Origin: Cellulosimicrobium cellulans
Lineage (GTDB): Bacteria > Actinomycetota > Actinomycetes > Actinomycetales > Cellulomonadaceae
Direction: 5' to 3'
Length of the DNA stretch: 64,000 bases
Assembly (NCBI RefSeq): GCF_016907755.1
Contig: NZ_JAFBCN010000001.1
Coordinates: 2,232,001 to 2,296,000, forward strand
In this document: positions 41,403-51,188 of the stretch, one piece after another
Layout of the letters: each line of letters starts with the position of its first letter
Position numbering within the stretch: position 1 is the first letter of the stretch
Made by a program: the position numbers and the translations under genes
The notes under the pieces: generated by a model
The model's database searches: none
What the model was told of the DNA's origin: nothing
The model's input: only the letters and a program-made list of their open reading frames with translations

Positions 41403-43220
41403 TCAGGCGTCGGCGCCGACCTTGGAGCCGTAGAGGGTGTCGATCGTGTCGGCGAAGTCCTTGATGACGAGCCCGCGCTTCACCTTGAGGGACGGGGTGA
41501 GGTAGCCGTTCTGCTCGGTGAAGTCCGTGGTCAGCACCGTGATCTTGCGGATCGACTCGGCGCGGGAGACGGCCTCGTTGGCGTGCGCGACGGCGCGGTC
41601 GAGAGCGGCGAGGACGTCGGGGTCCTGCGCGGCGGTGTCGACGTCCATGGCCGGCAGGCCGTGGGTCGAGAGCCAGCCGGGCAGCATCTCGGCGTCGAGC
41701 GTGACGAGGGCGCCGATGAAGGGGCGCTGGTCGCCCACGACGACGACCTGGCTCACGAGCGGGTGGGCGCGCAGGCGGTCCTCGAGCACGGCGGGGGCGA
41801 CGTTCTTGCCGCCGGCGGTGACGATGATCTCCTTCTTGCGGCCGGTGATCCGCAGGTACCCGTCGTCGTCGAACGCACCGAGGTCGCCGGTGCGGAACCA
41901 GCCGTCCTGGAGCGCCTCGGCGGTGAGGTCGGGCTGGTTGCGGTAGCCGCGGAACACGTGGTCGCCCTTGACGAGCAGCTCGCCGTCGTCGTCGATGCGC
42001 AGCGAGGTGCCGGGGAACGCGGGCCCGACGGTGCCGATCTTGGTGAGGCCGGGCAGGTTCACGGCCGTGGGGGCGGTCGTCTCGGTGAGGCCGTAGCCCT
42101 CGAGGATGCGCAGCCCGACGCCGCGGTAGAAGTGGCCGAGCCGCTCGCCGAGGGGCGCGCCGCCGGAGATCGAGTACGTGAGCTGCCCGCCCATCGCCGC
42201 CCGCAGGGTCGAGTAGACGAGCCGGTCGGCGACGGCGTGCTGGACGCGCAGCCCGAACGACGGTCCGCCGGCGGTGTCGAGCGCGCGCGACCAGGTGATG
42301 GCGACCTTCGCGGCCCAGTGGAAGATCTTGCGCTTGGCGCCCGTCCCGGTCTTCTGCTCGGCCGTGTTGTAGACCTTCTCGAAGACGCGCGGCACGGCCA
42401 GCAGGAACGTGGGGTGGAACGTCCCGAGGTCGGCGACGAGGTTCTTCGTGTCCCACGAGTGCGCCAGCACGGCGTTCGACGCGACGACGACGACCTGGAT
42501 GAAGCGCGCGAAGACGTGGGCGAGCGGCAGGAAGAGGAGGGTGCGGGCGCCGTCGGAGTCGAGGATCTCGGCGAGCCCTGCGCGGCCGTTCAGCGCGAGG
42601 TGGACGAAGTTCCGGTGCGTGAGCTCGACGCCCTTGGGCCGCCCGGTCGAGCCGGAGGTGTAGATGACCGTCGCGAGGTCGTCGACCCGCTGGGCGGCGC
42701 GACGGCGGTCGATCTCCGCGGCGGGGACGTCGGCGCCCGCGGCGCGCAGGGCGTCCACGGCGCCGTCCTCGACGACGAGCACGTCCTCCAGGTCCGGGAG
42801 GCGGTCGCGGACGGTCGCGATCTCGGCGGCGTGGGACGCGGTCTCCACGACGGCGAGGCGGACCGCGGCGTCGGAGCAGATCCAGTGCACCTGCTCGGCC
42901 GACGACGTCTCGTAGACGGGCACGGGGACGGCGCCGACGGCCCACGTGGCGAAGTCGAGGAGCGTCCACTCGTAGCGCGTGCGGGACATGATCGCGACGT
43001 GGTCGCCGGGCTCGATGCCCCGGGCCACGAGCCCGCGCGCGACGGCGACGACGTCCGCCTCGAACTCCTGCGCGGTGACGGGCTCCCAGGGGCCGTCCGC
43101 GGTGGTCCGGCGCTCGACGAGCGTCGCGTGGGGACCACGGGCGACGCGGTCGGTGAGGAGGGTGCTGATGGTCGCCGTGGGGGAGACCTCGACGAGGCTC
43201 GGCGACGCGTGTTCCGTCAT
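41403..43220 (-). CDS. fadD: Long-chain fatty-acid-CoA ligase
   Basis: A 605-residue AMP-forming synthetase that activates fatty acids to acyl-CoA. Motif A5-like YTSGSTGRPKGVELTH binds ATP, GYGLTETTAP is the adenylate site, and RTGDLGAFDDDGYLRITGRK (as TGDLGAFDDDGYL) and the catalytic Lys region near the end (SLKVKRG) are present. It resembles the FadD15 group of mycobacteria. ATG 43220 follows CGGAGAG. A short palindrome, TACTCCGAGTA, lies upstream, between it and the divergent chorismate mutase gene. Confidence 0.95.
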   Translation of the reverse strand: MTEHASPSLVEVSPTATISTLLTDRVARGPHATLVERRTTADGPWEPVTAQEFEADVVAVARGLVARGIEPGDHVAIMSRTRYEWTLLDFATWAVGAVPVPVYETSSAEQVHWICSDAAVRLAVVETASHAAEIATVRDRLPDLEDVLVVEDGAVDALRAAGADVPAAEIDRRRAAQRVDDLATVIYTSGSTGRPKGVELTHRNFVHLALNGRAGLAEILDSDGARTLLFLPLAHVFARFIQVVVVASNAVLAHSWDTKNLVADLGTFHPTFLLAVPRVFEKVYNTAEQKTGTGAKRKIFHWAAKVAITWSRALDTAGGPSFGLRVQHAVADRLVYSTLRAAMGGQLTYSISGGAPLGERLGHFYRGVGLRILEGYGLTETTAPTAVNLPGLTKIGTVGPAFPGTSLRIDDDGELLVKGDHVFRGYRNQPDLTAEALQDGWFRTGDLGAFDDDGYLRITGRKKEIIVTAGGKNVAPAVLEDRLRAHPLVSQVVVVGDQRPFIGALVTLDAEMLPGWLSTHGLPAMDVDTAAQDPDVLAALDRAVAHANEAVSRAESIRKITVLTTDFTEQNGYLTPSLKVKRGLVIKDFADTIDTLYGSKVGADA

Positions 43221-43274
43221 GGGACTCTCCGCTGAGTGGGACGGCAGGTAGGGACGGCGTGACACTTTACTCCG

Positions 43275-43285
43275 TACTCCGAGTA
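43275..43285. promoter_or_regulatory. Short palindrome between fadD and chorismate mutase
   Basis: TACTCCGAGTA is an 11-base palindrome with a repeated TACTCC just before it, in an AT-richer patch between divergent genes. It could be an operator for a lipid regulator of the TetR type, which often controls fadD genes. Low certainty. Confidence 0.3.
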
Positions 43286-43327
43286 TCGCGTTCCTCGGCG
43301 GTCGCCGGGCGCGCCTAGGATCGGTGG

Positions 43328-43675
43328 GTGACGAACCAGCCCGGCCCGCCCGCCGTCCCCGCCGAGATCCTCACGCTGCGCGCGAGCATCGACAACATCG
43401 ACGCCGCGCTCATGCACCTGCTCGCGGAGCGCTTCAAGTTCACGCGCCGCGTCGGGGAGCTCAAGGCACAGGGCGGGCTGCCTCCGGCCGACCCGGACCG
43501 GGACCGGCAGCAGATCGCGCGACTCACGGGGATCGCCGACGCCGCGGGCCTCGACCCGGAGTTCGCGGAGCAGTTCCGTGAGTTCATCGTCCGCGAGGTC
43601 ATCCGCCACCACGAGCGGATCGCGGCGGAGCACGCCTCGGGCGAGGGCGCACCTGTCCTCGACACCTACTCCTGA
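43328..43675 (+). CDS. Chorismate mutase (AroQ type)
   Basis: A 115-residue all-helical enzyme converting chorismate to prephenate for phenylalanine and tyrosine. The first helix has LRASIDNIDAALMHLLAERF with the active-site Arg and Lys in FTRRVGELKA, and the last helix FREFIVREVIRHHERI. The size and the standalone form match actinobacterial chorismate mutases that need the DAHP synthase for full activity. GTG 43328. The next gene starts 165 bp later. Confidence 0.92.
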   Translation: MTNQPGPPAVPAEILTLRASIDNIDAALMHLLAERFKFTRRVGELKAQGGLPPADPDRDRQQIARLTGIADAAGLDPEFAEQFREFIVREVIRHHERIAAEHASGEGAPVLDTYS

Positions 43676-43840
43676 CGGCGTCCTGACCGTCGGCGTCCGC
43701 CGGGGCCCACCCCGACGCGCGGTGGCGACGGTGGTCGATCTGACCGACCCTGGAGGGGTCCCAGGGTGGGCCCCGGCGTCGGCAGGACCTGCACGCCGGG
43801 CGGCCCGCCCGCCACGCCGACGGACGCTAGAGGTGTTCGC

Positions 43841-45040
43841 ATGAAGATCGATTGGCTCAAGCCCCTCCTCGGCCACCCGGGCCCCTTCGCGACGGTGTAC
43901 ATCGACGCGACGCGGGCCAACGAGGCCGGGGACCGCGAGGTCGAGAACCGCTGGAAGGGCGTGCGGCGCACGTTGCGCCAGGAAGGCGCGCCCGACGCCG
44001 TCCTCGACGACCTCGAGGAGGTGGTGCTGCGGCCGACGCGGGTCGGCGGCACCCACGGGCGCGTGCTGATCGCGGACGACACGGGCGTCCTCGTCGACCG
44101 CGTCGTCAAGGACCCGCCGGCGCTCACGAAGGGCTCGTGGGGGCCCGTCCCCGCGCTGCTCCAGGCGGCGCGCGCGGCGGACGAGTCCGTCGACTACGTG
44201 CGCGTCGTCGTCGACCGCCAGGGCGCGGACCTCACGTGGTCCGTCGCGGGGGGACACCTGCCGTACGCGGAGCCGGAGTCGGTCGAGGGCGGCCACGACG
44301 TGATCAACAAGGTCCGGACCGGCGGCCTGTCCCACAAGCGCATCGAGTCGCGCGCGGAGGACTCGTGGGAGCGCAACGCGGAGGCGGTGGCGGCCGAGCT
44401 CGAGCGCCAGGCGGCGGAGTACCACCCCGAGCTCGTCCTCCTCACCGGGGACGTGCGCGCGGTGCCCCTCGTGCGCGGGGCGCTGGGCCGTGCGACGGCG
44501 GAGCGCGTCGTCGAGGTCCCGGGCGGCGGCCGAGGCCCGGGCATCAACGAGGCGGCGTTCGAGTCGAACGTCGCCGACGCGCTCGACAGCTTCCGCGAGC
44601 GGCGGCGCGAGAAGGTCCTCGCAGAGTTCCGCCAGGAGCAGGGCCGCGAGTCGGGCGCCGTGACCTCCGTCGAGGACGTCGTCGCGGTCCTCGCGCGCGG
44701 CCAGGTGAAGGAGCTCGTCCTGGCGGACGAGTACGGGCAGGACGCCGCGCTCGACGGCCGCACGCTCTGGATCGGGCCGAGCCCGATGCACATCGCGGCG
44801 TCGCGCGAGGAGATCCAGGACCTCGGTGTCACGGAGGGTCTGGAGAAGCTCCCCGCGACGGTCGCGCTCGTGCGCGCCGCGATCGGCCAGGACGCCGGGC
44901 TGACGTTCGCGCCCGAGGGGAGCGTCGAGCTCATCGAGGGTGTGGGGGCGACCCTGCGCTGGGCCGACGAGGGCACGCCGCGCGAGGTCGCGGCGACGAT
45001 GTCCGGCGACGACGCGCGGCTGCGCGGCGAGATCATCTGA
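43841..45040 (+). CDS. Bacterial eRF1-like protein (baeRF, Rv2629 type)
   Basis: A 399-residue protein matching the actinobacterial family of Rv2629. It has the domain order of archaeal and eukaryotic release factor eRF1: an N-terminal alpha/beta domain (PFATVYIDATRANEAGDREV, seen in part), a middle domain with PGGGRGPGINEAAF in the place where eRF1 carries GGQ, and a C-terminal L7Ae-like part (GQVKELVLADEYG, TVALVRAAIGQDAG). A role in ribosome rescue or hibernation under stress is proposed for the family; nothing here proves it. ATG 43841 follows AGAGG. Confidence 0.85.
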   Translation: MKIDWLKPLLGHPGPFATVYIDATRANEAGDREVENRWKGVRRTLRQEGAPDAVLDDLEEVVLRPTRVGGTHGRVLIADDTGVLVDRVVKDPPALTKGSWGPVPALLQAARAADESVDYVRVVVDRQGADLTWSVAGGHLPYAEPESVEGGHDVINKVRTGGLSHKRIESRAEDSWERNAEAVAAELERQAAEYHPELVLLTGDVRAVPLVRGALGRATAERVVEVPGGGRGPGINEAAFESNVADALDSFRERRREKVLAEFRQEQGRESGAVTSVEDVVAVLARGQVKELVLADEYGQDAALDGRTLWIGPSPMHIAASREEIQDLGVTEGLEKLPATVALVRAAIGQDAGLTFAPEGSVELIEGVGATLRWADEGTPREVAATMSGDDARLRGEII

Positions 45041-45053
45041 CCCGTCGGCGGCT

Positions 45054-45109
45054 GTGGGCATGGAATGGGCCCGGTTCTGACCGCAGAACCGGGCCCATTC
45101 CATGCCCAC
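45054..45109. terminator. 25-bp perfect hairpin between baeRF and valS
   Basis: 45054-45078 pairs exactly with 45085-45109, with a 6-base loop, and lies between convergent stop codons. It is longer and less GC-only than the other terminators here, and so looks like a specific repeated element. Confidence 0.8.
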
Positions 45110-45121
45110 GACGGGTGGGGG

Positions 45122-47929
45122 TCAGGCCTTCTTGCGGGCCTCGGGCTCGCCGAGCTCGGAGGAGACGACGACGATCCCGCCCTGGACGGCCGGGTCGCCC
45201 TGGCCCTCCGTCGTCGCGACGAGGTCGAGCGTGCCGGTGACGCGCCCGCCGTTGCGGACGTCGACGACCGACGCCTCGACGCCCGCGAGGGACACCGTCG
45301 GGACGGCGACCTGCGCGGCGAGGATCGGCGTGCGCATGGAGACCTTCGCCTCGGACTTGATCTTGCGCAGCGCGGCGAGCGCGTGGCCCGCGGCCGTGAG
45401 CACGGCAGGGTCGGCGTCGCCGGCGGCCGTGCGCGCGACGTCGGAGGTCGGCCACGGCGCGCGGTGGATCGAGCCCTCCGACGCGCGCCACCACGACCAG
45501 ACCTCCTCGGTCGCGAACGGCACGAACGGCGCGAAGAGGCGCAGCAGCGTGTCGAGCGCGATCGCGAGCGCGACGCGCGCGGACCGGGTCTCGGCCGAGA
45601 CGTCGGACGCTGCGGCCCCGGCGCCGTACGCGCGGTCCTTGACGAGCTCGAGGTAGTCGTCGCAGAACGTCCAGAAGAACGTCTCCGTGGTCTCGAGGGC
45701 GCGCGTGTGGTCGTACGCCTCGAACGCCTCGGTCGCCTTCTCGACGACGGACGCGAGGCCCGCGAGCATCGCGCGGTCGAGCGTCTCGGTGACGAGCGCG
45801 GGGTCGAGGACGATCTCGCCCGTCCCGGTCTCGGCGTCGACCCCGAACGACAGCGCGAACTTCGACGCGTTGAGGATCTTGATCGCGAGGCGGCGGCCGA
45901 TCTTCATCTGGCCGACCTCGAACGCCGCGTCGGTGCCCAGGCGGGCCGAGGCGGCCCAGTACCGGACGGCGTCGGAGCCGTGCTCCTCGAGCAGGCCCAT
46001 GGGCGTGACGACGTTGCCCTTGGACTTCGACATCTTCTTGCGGTCGGGGTCGAGGATCCAGCCGGAGATCGCCGCGTTCTTCCACGGCAGCGAGCCGAAC
46101 TCGAGGTGCGAGCGCACGACGGTCGAGAAGAGCCAGGTCCGGATGATGTCCTGGCCCTGCGGGCGCAGGTCCATGGGGAACACCCGCTCGAACAGGTCGG
46201 GGTCGACCTCCCAGCCGCCCGCGATCTGCGGCGTCAGCGACGACGTCGCCCACGTGTCCATGATGTCGTTCTCGCCGACGAACCCGCCCGGCACGCCGCG
46301 CTGGTCCTCGGAGTACCCGGCGGGCACGTCGGACGACGGGTCGACCGGAAGGACGGCCTCCGACGGGACGAGCGGGTGGTCGTGGTCGATCTCGCCCGAC
46401 TCCAGCACCGGGTACCAGAGCGGGATCGCCACGCCGAAGAAGCGCTGGCGCGAGACGAGCCAGTCGCCGTTGAGGCCGCCGACCCAGTTCTCGTAGCGCA
46501 CGCGCATGAAGTCGGGGTGGAACGCGAGCTCCTTGCCCCGGCCGAGCAGCTCGGCGCGCAGGTCGCGGCGCGTGCCGTCCGCGGCGACCCAGTCGCGGCC
46601 GCCGTTCCGGATGTACCACTGGCGCGAGGTGACGATCTCGAGCGGCTTGTCGCCCTTCTCGAAGAAGTTCGCCTTGCGCTGCGTGGCGACCGGCTCGCCG
46701 TCGAGGTCGCCCGCGTCCCGCAGGGCGTCGACGACGACCTGGCGCGCGGAGAACGTCGTCTTGCCCTCGAGCTCGGCGAACACGCCCTGCCCGGAGTGCG
46801 ACGTGATCCAGTCCGGCGTCTCGCGCACGATGCGCCCGTCGCGCGTGATGATCGAGCGCGTCGGGAGCTGCAGCTCGCGCCACCACTGCACGTCGGTGAG
46901 GTCGCCGAACGTGCAGCACATCGCGATGCCCGCGCCCTTGTCGCGCTCCGCGGCGGGGTGGGCGAGGACGGGCAGCTCGACGTCGAACAGCGGCGAGCGC
47001 ACCGTCGTGCCGAACAGGTGCTGGTAGCGCTCGTCGTCCGGGTGCGCGACGAGCGCGACGCACGCGGCGAGCAGCTCAGGGCGCGTCGTCTCGATGAAGA
47101 CGGGTGCGCCGTCGTCGGGCGTGCCCGGCGCGACACGGTGGAACGCGACCTTGTGGAAGTGCCCGGGGTAGTCGCGCGCCTCGAGCTCGGCCTGCGCGAC
47201 CGCCGTCTGGAACGTCACGTCCCACAGCCCCGGCGCCTCGGCCTGGTAGGCCTCGCCGCGGCCGAGGTTGCGCAGGAACGCGCGCTGCGCGGCCGTGCGC
47301 GACCGCGCGTCGATGGTCTGGTAGTGCTGCGCCCAGTCGACCGAGAGCCCGAGCCGGCGCCACAGCGCCTCGAACTGCTTCTCGTCCTCGGCGGTCAGGC
47401 GCTCGCACAGCTCGATGAAGTTGCGGCGGCTCACCGGCACCTGGTCCGCGGCCTTGACCGACTTGCCCTCGCCGCCCTCGTGCGGGGGCTCGAAGCCCTC
47501 GACGTAGGGGAGGGTGGGGTCGCAGCGCACGCCGTAGTAGTTCTGCACGCGGCGCTCGGTGGGCAGGCCGTTGTCGTCCCAGCCCATCGGGTAGAACACC
47601 TCGAGGCCGCGCATGCGCTGGAACCGCGCGACGACGTCGGTGTGCGTGTAGGAGAACACGTGCCCCACGTGGAGGGAGCCGGAGACCGTCGGTGGCGGGG
47701 TGTCGATGGAGAAGACCTGCTCGCGGGTCTTCGAGCGGTCGAACGCGTACGTCCCCTGCTCGGCCCAGCGGGCGTCGTACGTCTCCTCGAGCCCGTCGAG
47801 GCTCACCCGGTCGGGTACTCCCGCGACCACCGCGCGGACGACGTCGCCGGCTACGCGGCCGGCGGAGGAGGTCGTTGCTGCAGTGGCATCGGCCGCGCCC
47901 GTCGGCGCGTTCGTCGGGAAGTCGCTCAT
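45122..47929 (-). CDS. valS: Valyl-tRNA synthetase
   Basis: A 935-residue class I synthetase. The HIGH motif is PPPTVSGSLHVGHVFSY (HVGH), and KMSKS is intact in RKKMSKSKGNVV. The editing domain and the DALALV-type anticodon region are present. ATG 47929, MSDFPTNAPTG, with a low-complexity N-terminus of about 45 residues. Slightly longer than E. coli ValS. It is preceded on the same strand by a small membrane protein gene ending 64 bp upstream. Confidence 0.97.
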   Translation of the reverse strand: MSDFPTNAPTGAADATAATTSSAGRVAGDVVRAVVAGVPDRVSLDGLEETYDARWAEQGTYAFDRSKTREQVFSIDTPPPTVSGSLHVGHVFSYTHTDVVARFQRMRGLEVFYPMGWDDNGLPTERRVQNYYGVRCDPTLPYVEGFEPPHEGGEGKSVKAADQVPVSRRNFIELCERLTAEDEKQFEALWRRLGLSVDWAQHYQTIDARSRTAAQRAFLRNLGRGEAYQAEAPGLWDVTFQTAVAQAELEARDYPGHFHKVAFHRVAPGTPDDGAPVFIETTRPELLAACVALVAHPDDERYQHLFGTTVRSPLFDVELPVLAHPAAERDKGAGIAMCCTFGDLTDVQWWRELQLPTRSIITRDGRIVRETPDWITSHSGQGVFAELEGKTTFSARQVVVDALRDAGDLDGEPVATQRKANFFEKGDKPLEIVTSRQWYIRNGGRDWVAADGTRRDLRAELLGRGKELAFHPDFMRVRYENWVGGLNGDWLVSRQRFFGVAIPLWYPVLESGEIDHDHPLVPSEAVLPVDPSSDVPAGYSEDQRGVPGGFVGENDIMDTWATSSLTPQIAGGWEVDPDLFERVFPMDLRPQGQDIIRTWLFSTVVRSHLEFGSLPWKNAAISGWILDPDRKKMSKSKGNVVTPMGLLEEHGSDAVRYWAASARLGTDAAFEVGQMKIGRRLAIKILNASKFALSFGVDAETGTGEIVLDPALVTETLDRAMLAGLASVVEKATEAFEAYDHTRALETTETFFWTFCDDYLELVKDRAYGAGAAASDVSAETRSARVALAIALDTLLRLFAPFVPFATEEVWSWWRASEGSIHRAPWPTSDVARTAAGDADPAVLTAAGHALAALRKIKSEAKVSMRTPILAAQVAVPTVSLAGVEASVVDVRNGGRVTGTLDLVATTEGQGDPAVQGGIVVVSSELGEPEARKKA

Positions 47930-47993
47930 GGTCGCCCATTCTCCCAGATCTCGGGGCCGCTCCCGACGGCGTCTCGCGTCCCGGCCGCCGTCG

Positions 47994-48977
47994 TCACCGG
48001 GTGCCGGGCGCGGCCCCCGGACCGCCGGGCCCGTCCGTGCGGGACAGCCGCGCGGCCAGGTCGGTGGCCGTCCCCAGGAGGCGTTCCCAGACCGCGGGGT
48101 CGAGCAGGTCGAGCGCGCGCTCGCTGAACAGGAAGAGCCGGTCCCCGGACACCTCGGCCGCGAGCGGGAGGGGACCGCGGACGAGCGTCTCGACGATCTC
48201 CGGGGAGAAGACGGCGCGCGCCGTGCCGGTCGGGGACCGTACGGGTCCGTAAGCCTGGTGGCGGTCGCCGAACGGGCCGTCGACCGGCAGCTCCCACACG
48301 CGCTCGACGCCCCGCGGAGCCCGGGCGCCCCGCATCCCCCGGGCGGGCATCGTCTCCACGACGACGCGCGGCAGGGCGCGGTCGAGGGCGACCATGGCGT
48401 ACGTGAACGCGAAGGGCTCGCCGTTGCGGTAGCCGGCGCTGTAGGTGTAGGTGGCGACCTCGACGGGGCGGCGACCGCCGGTGCGGACCACGTTCCGGGC
48501 GACACGAAGGATGCCCAGGTGGAACGCCCCGCTGGGCAGGTCGGGCTCGTCGACCCGCGGTGCGACGTCGAACCCGTTCGCCGCGGCGAACCGGCTCAGC
48601 CGGTACGCCAGCTCCCGACCGTCCTGCGACGAACGGCGAGCCCCGCGCACGACGAGCAGGGCGACGAGGGTCGTGACGGCCGCCAGCACCAGGACGACGA
48701 GCGGGCGCCCGGCGCCGAGGGCCGTCAGACCGAAGGCGAGGAAGCCGTAGACCACGGTGACGCACAGCGCGGCGACGGCCACCAGGAACGCGACGAGCAC
48801 GACGCGCAGCACGAGACCGAGCACCTGGAGGGCGACCGACGTCGAGGGACGCGTCCGTGCGTCCCTGGCGTGCTGCCGCAGGGAGCGGTGGTGCGCGCGT
48901 GCCGCACCACGGTCGAGGGGCTCGACGAGGGCTCGCGTGTCGAGGGTCGCGGGACCCGCGGGAGTGGTGCTCACCAC
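47994..48977 (-). CDS. Membrane protein of unknown function
   Basis: A 327-residue protein with a charged N-terminus, two adjacent membrane segments (about residues 52-75 and 85-110), and a soluble C-terminal part of about 210 residues that may be cytosolic. Parts such as FAFTYAMVALDRALPRVVVE and DRLFLFSERALDLLDP occur in hypothetical proteins of other actinobacteria, which I recall only in general. The start may be GTG 48977 or 48974. No function assigned. Confidence 0.8.
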   Translation of the reverse strand: MVSTTPAGPATLDTRALVEPLDRGAARAHHRSLRQHARDARTRPSTSVALQVLGLVLRVVLVAFLVAVAALCVTVVYGFLAFGLTALGAGRPLVVLVLAAVTTLVALLVVRGARRSSQDGRELAYRLSRFAAANGFDVAPRVDEPDLPSGAFHLGILRVARNVVRTGGRRPVEVATYTYSAGYRNGEPFAFTYAMVALDRALPRVVVETMPARGMRGARAPRGVERVWELPVDGPFGDRHQAYGPVRSPTGTARAVFSPEIVETLVRGPLPLAAEVSGDRLFLFSERALDLLDPAVWERLLGTATDLAARLSRTDGPGGPGAAPGTR

Positions 48978-49178
48978 GAGAGGCTAACGGTCGTCTGGTG
49001 GGGACGGTCCGGCCGTCGTGCCGGGTGGCGAGCGGACGTGTCCGTGACGGGCCCGCGTCATCACGGGTCCAAAGTCCCTGGGGAAGATTGGTCATCGACT
49101 CGTAACCTGCACGCAAAGGTACGGGTGCTCGTGGGCGCACCTCGATCTGATCCTCGCGCCGACCACCTGGGAGCAGCC

Positions 49179-51107
49179 ATGACCCTCACGACCACCGACA
49201 GCGCGCGCACGACCGGGGCGCTGCCGCCCGGCGTCGTCCTCCCGCCCGCGCTCGCGGCGGCGCTCGCGGCGTGCCCGGACCTCGTCGTCCCGTCCTCGCG
49301 CGACGAGCTGTACCGCCTCGCGCTGGGGCCCGACGGCGGTCCGCGGTTCGTCGTCGAGTACGACGCCGACGGCACGCTCGTTCCCGAGGCCGAGGTGGTG
49401 CGGTGCCGGAACGGCATCGCCGTGAACTACCCCGAGGACTACATGCGCCGGCGCGACCCGGACTGCATGCGCATCGCCGACGACCTGCCCACCGACAAGC
49501 CGCGCTACCGCGACGTCTTCGGGACCGGGTTCGGCGCCGTGAAGGACGAGACCCTCGCGTGGCTCGCGACCCAGGAGCTGGTGGTCGTGCCGTTCCGTGC
49601 GGGCGGGCGGACCCACGGCTACCCGTCGCTCGCCGTCTGCCCGGTCAACGCGGCGTTCTTCGCCCTCGCCCTCGTCGACCTGCAGGGGTGGACCACGTTC
49701 GACGAGCTCGGGCCGTTCGAGCCGCGCTCGATCCTCTACGTCGCCCCGCCGTTCCGCCACACGCGCTTCGACGGGCGCCAGGTCGTCGTGCACGACCGCT
49801 CCGAGACGCTGCACGAGGTCTTCGCCTACAACCTCTACCCCGGTCCGAGCGCGAAGAAGGGGGTGTTCTCCGTCCTGCTCGACGTCGGCGAGCGCGAGGG
49901 GTGGGTCACGGCCCACGCCTCGTCGGTCCGCGTCACCACGCCGTACGAGAACGAGACCGTCGTCATGCACGAGGGGGCGTCGGGCGGCGGCAAGTCCGAG
50001 ATGTGCCAGGAGATCCGGCGCCAGGAGGACGGGCGGATCCTGCTCGGCACGAACGTCGTGACCGACGAGCCCTACGTCATCACGCTGGGGGAGACGAGCG
50101 CGCTCGACCCCGTCACCGACGACATGACCCTGTGCCACGCCGCGCTCCAGACGGGTGACGGCCGCCTCGTCGTCACGGACGCGGAAGAGGGGTGGTTCGT
50201 GCGCGTCGACAACCTGACCGGCTACGGGCAGGACGCGCACCTGGAGCGCGCGTGCATCCACCCCGACGTCCCCCTCGTCTTCTTCAACATCGACGGCGTC
50301 CCCGACGCCACGGTGCTGCCGTGGGAGCACTCCCTCGACTCCGACGGCCGGCGGTGCCCCAACCCGCGGGTCGTCGTGCCCCGCCACCTGCTGACCGACG
50401 TCGAAGGTCCGGCGGAGGTCGACGTCCGGACCTTCGGCGCCCGCATGCCGGCCTGCACCCGGGACCACCCGACCTACGGGATCATGGGCATGACCCACGT
50501 CGTCCCCGCCTCGCTCGCGTGGATCTGGCGGCTCGTCGCGCCGCGCGGGGACAAGAACCCGTCGATCGGCGAGTCGCGGTCGGCGACGGAGGCCCTGGCC
50601 CACGGCGGGATGGTCGCGGAGGGCGTCGGGTCGTACTGGCCGTTCGCGACCGGGACGAAGGTCGCGGCCGCGAACCTCCTGCTGCGCCAGCTCGTGGAGA
50701 CGGACCGGACCCGGTACGTCCTGACGCCGAACCAGCACATCGGCGCGTACAAGGTCGACTTCGCCGCCGAGTGGCTCACGCGCGAGTACCTCGCGCGGCG
50801 CGGCGGCGGGCGCCTGCGCCCCGAGGAGCTCACCCCGGCCCGCTGCCCGCTGTTCGGGTACACGCTCACGGAGATGAAGATCGACGGCCAGCTCGTGCGA
50901 CCCACGTTCCTGCGGCCCGAGCTCCAGTCCCAGGTCGGGCTGGAAGCCTACGACGCCGGGGCGCGGATCATCACCGACTTCTTCGCCAGCGAGCTGCGGC
51001 AGTTCCTCACCGACGACCTCGACCCGCTGGGGCGGCAGATCATCGAGGTCTGCCTGCGCAACGGCTCCGTCGAGGAGTACGCGGCCCTGACCCCCGTCTA
51101 CGTCTGA
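49179..51107 (+). CDS. DUF4914 P-loop protein, PEPCK-like
   Basis: A 642-residue cytosolic protein of the DUF4914 family. A phosphate-binding loop EGASGGGKSEMCQ at about residues 265-277 resembles the kinase loop of phosphoenolpyruvate carboxykinases and HPr kinases, and conserved acidic-aromatic pieces follow (FFNIDGVPDATVLPWEHS as FFNIDGVPDA, TYGIMGMTHVVPASLAWIW as MGMTHVVPASLAW). It may phosphorylate a metabolite or a protein; no substrate is known. GGGAGCAG precedes ATG 49179. It stands alone, before a hairpin and the F420 oxidoreductase. Confidence 0.85.
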   Translation: MTLTTTDSARTTGALPPGVVLPPALAAALAACPDLVVPSSRDELYRLALGPDGGPRFVVEYDADGTLVPEAEVVRCRNGIAVNYPEDYMRRRDPDCMRIADDLPTDKPRYRDVFGTGFGAVKDETLAWLATQELVVVPFRAGGRTHGYPSLAVCPVNAAFFALALVDLQGWTTFDELGPFEPRSILYVAPPFRHTRFDGRQVVVHDRSETLHEVFAYNLYPGPSAKKGVFSVLLDVGEREGWVTAHASSVRVTTPYENETVVMHEGASGGGKSEMCQEIRRQEDGRILLGTNVVTDEPYVITLGETSALDPVTDDMTLCHAALQTGDGRLVVTDAEEGWFVRVDNLTGYGQDAHLERACIHPDVPLVFFNIDGVPDATVLPWEHSLDSDGRRCPNPRVVVPRHLLTDVEGPAEVDVRTFGARMPACTRDHPTYGIMGMTHVVPASLAWIWRLVAPRGDKNPSIGESRSATEALAHGGMVAEGVGSYWPFATGTKVAAANLLLRQLVETDRTRYVLTPNQHIGAYKVDFAAEWLTREYLARRGGGRLRPEELTPARCPLFGYTLTEMKIDGQLVRPTFLRPELQSQVGLEAYDAGARIITDFFASELRQFLTDDLDPLGRQIIEVCLRNGSVEEYAALTPVYV

Positions 51108-51114
51108 GGCGCAC

Positions 51115-51146
51115 GGCCGGGACCGCCGCCGCAGGCGGCCCCGGCC
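51115..51146 (+). terminator. Hairpin after the DUF4914 gene
   Basis: 7 plus 5 bp of stem around one mismatch (51115-51127 with 51134-51146), 8 bp after the stop. Confidence 0.55.
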
Positions 51147-51188
51147 CGCTCGGGCGAGTCCTCGCCCGGCGCGTACTAGGGTCGGAGC

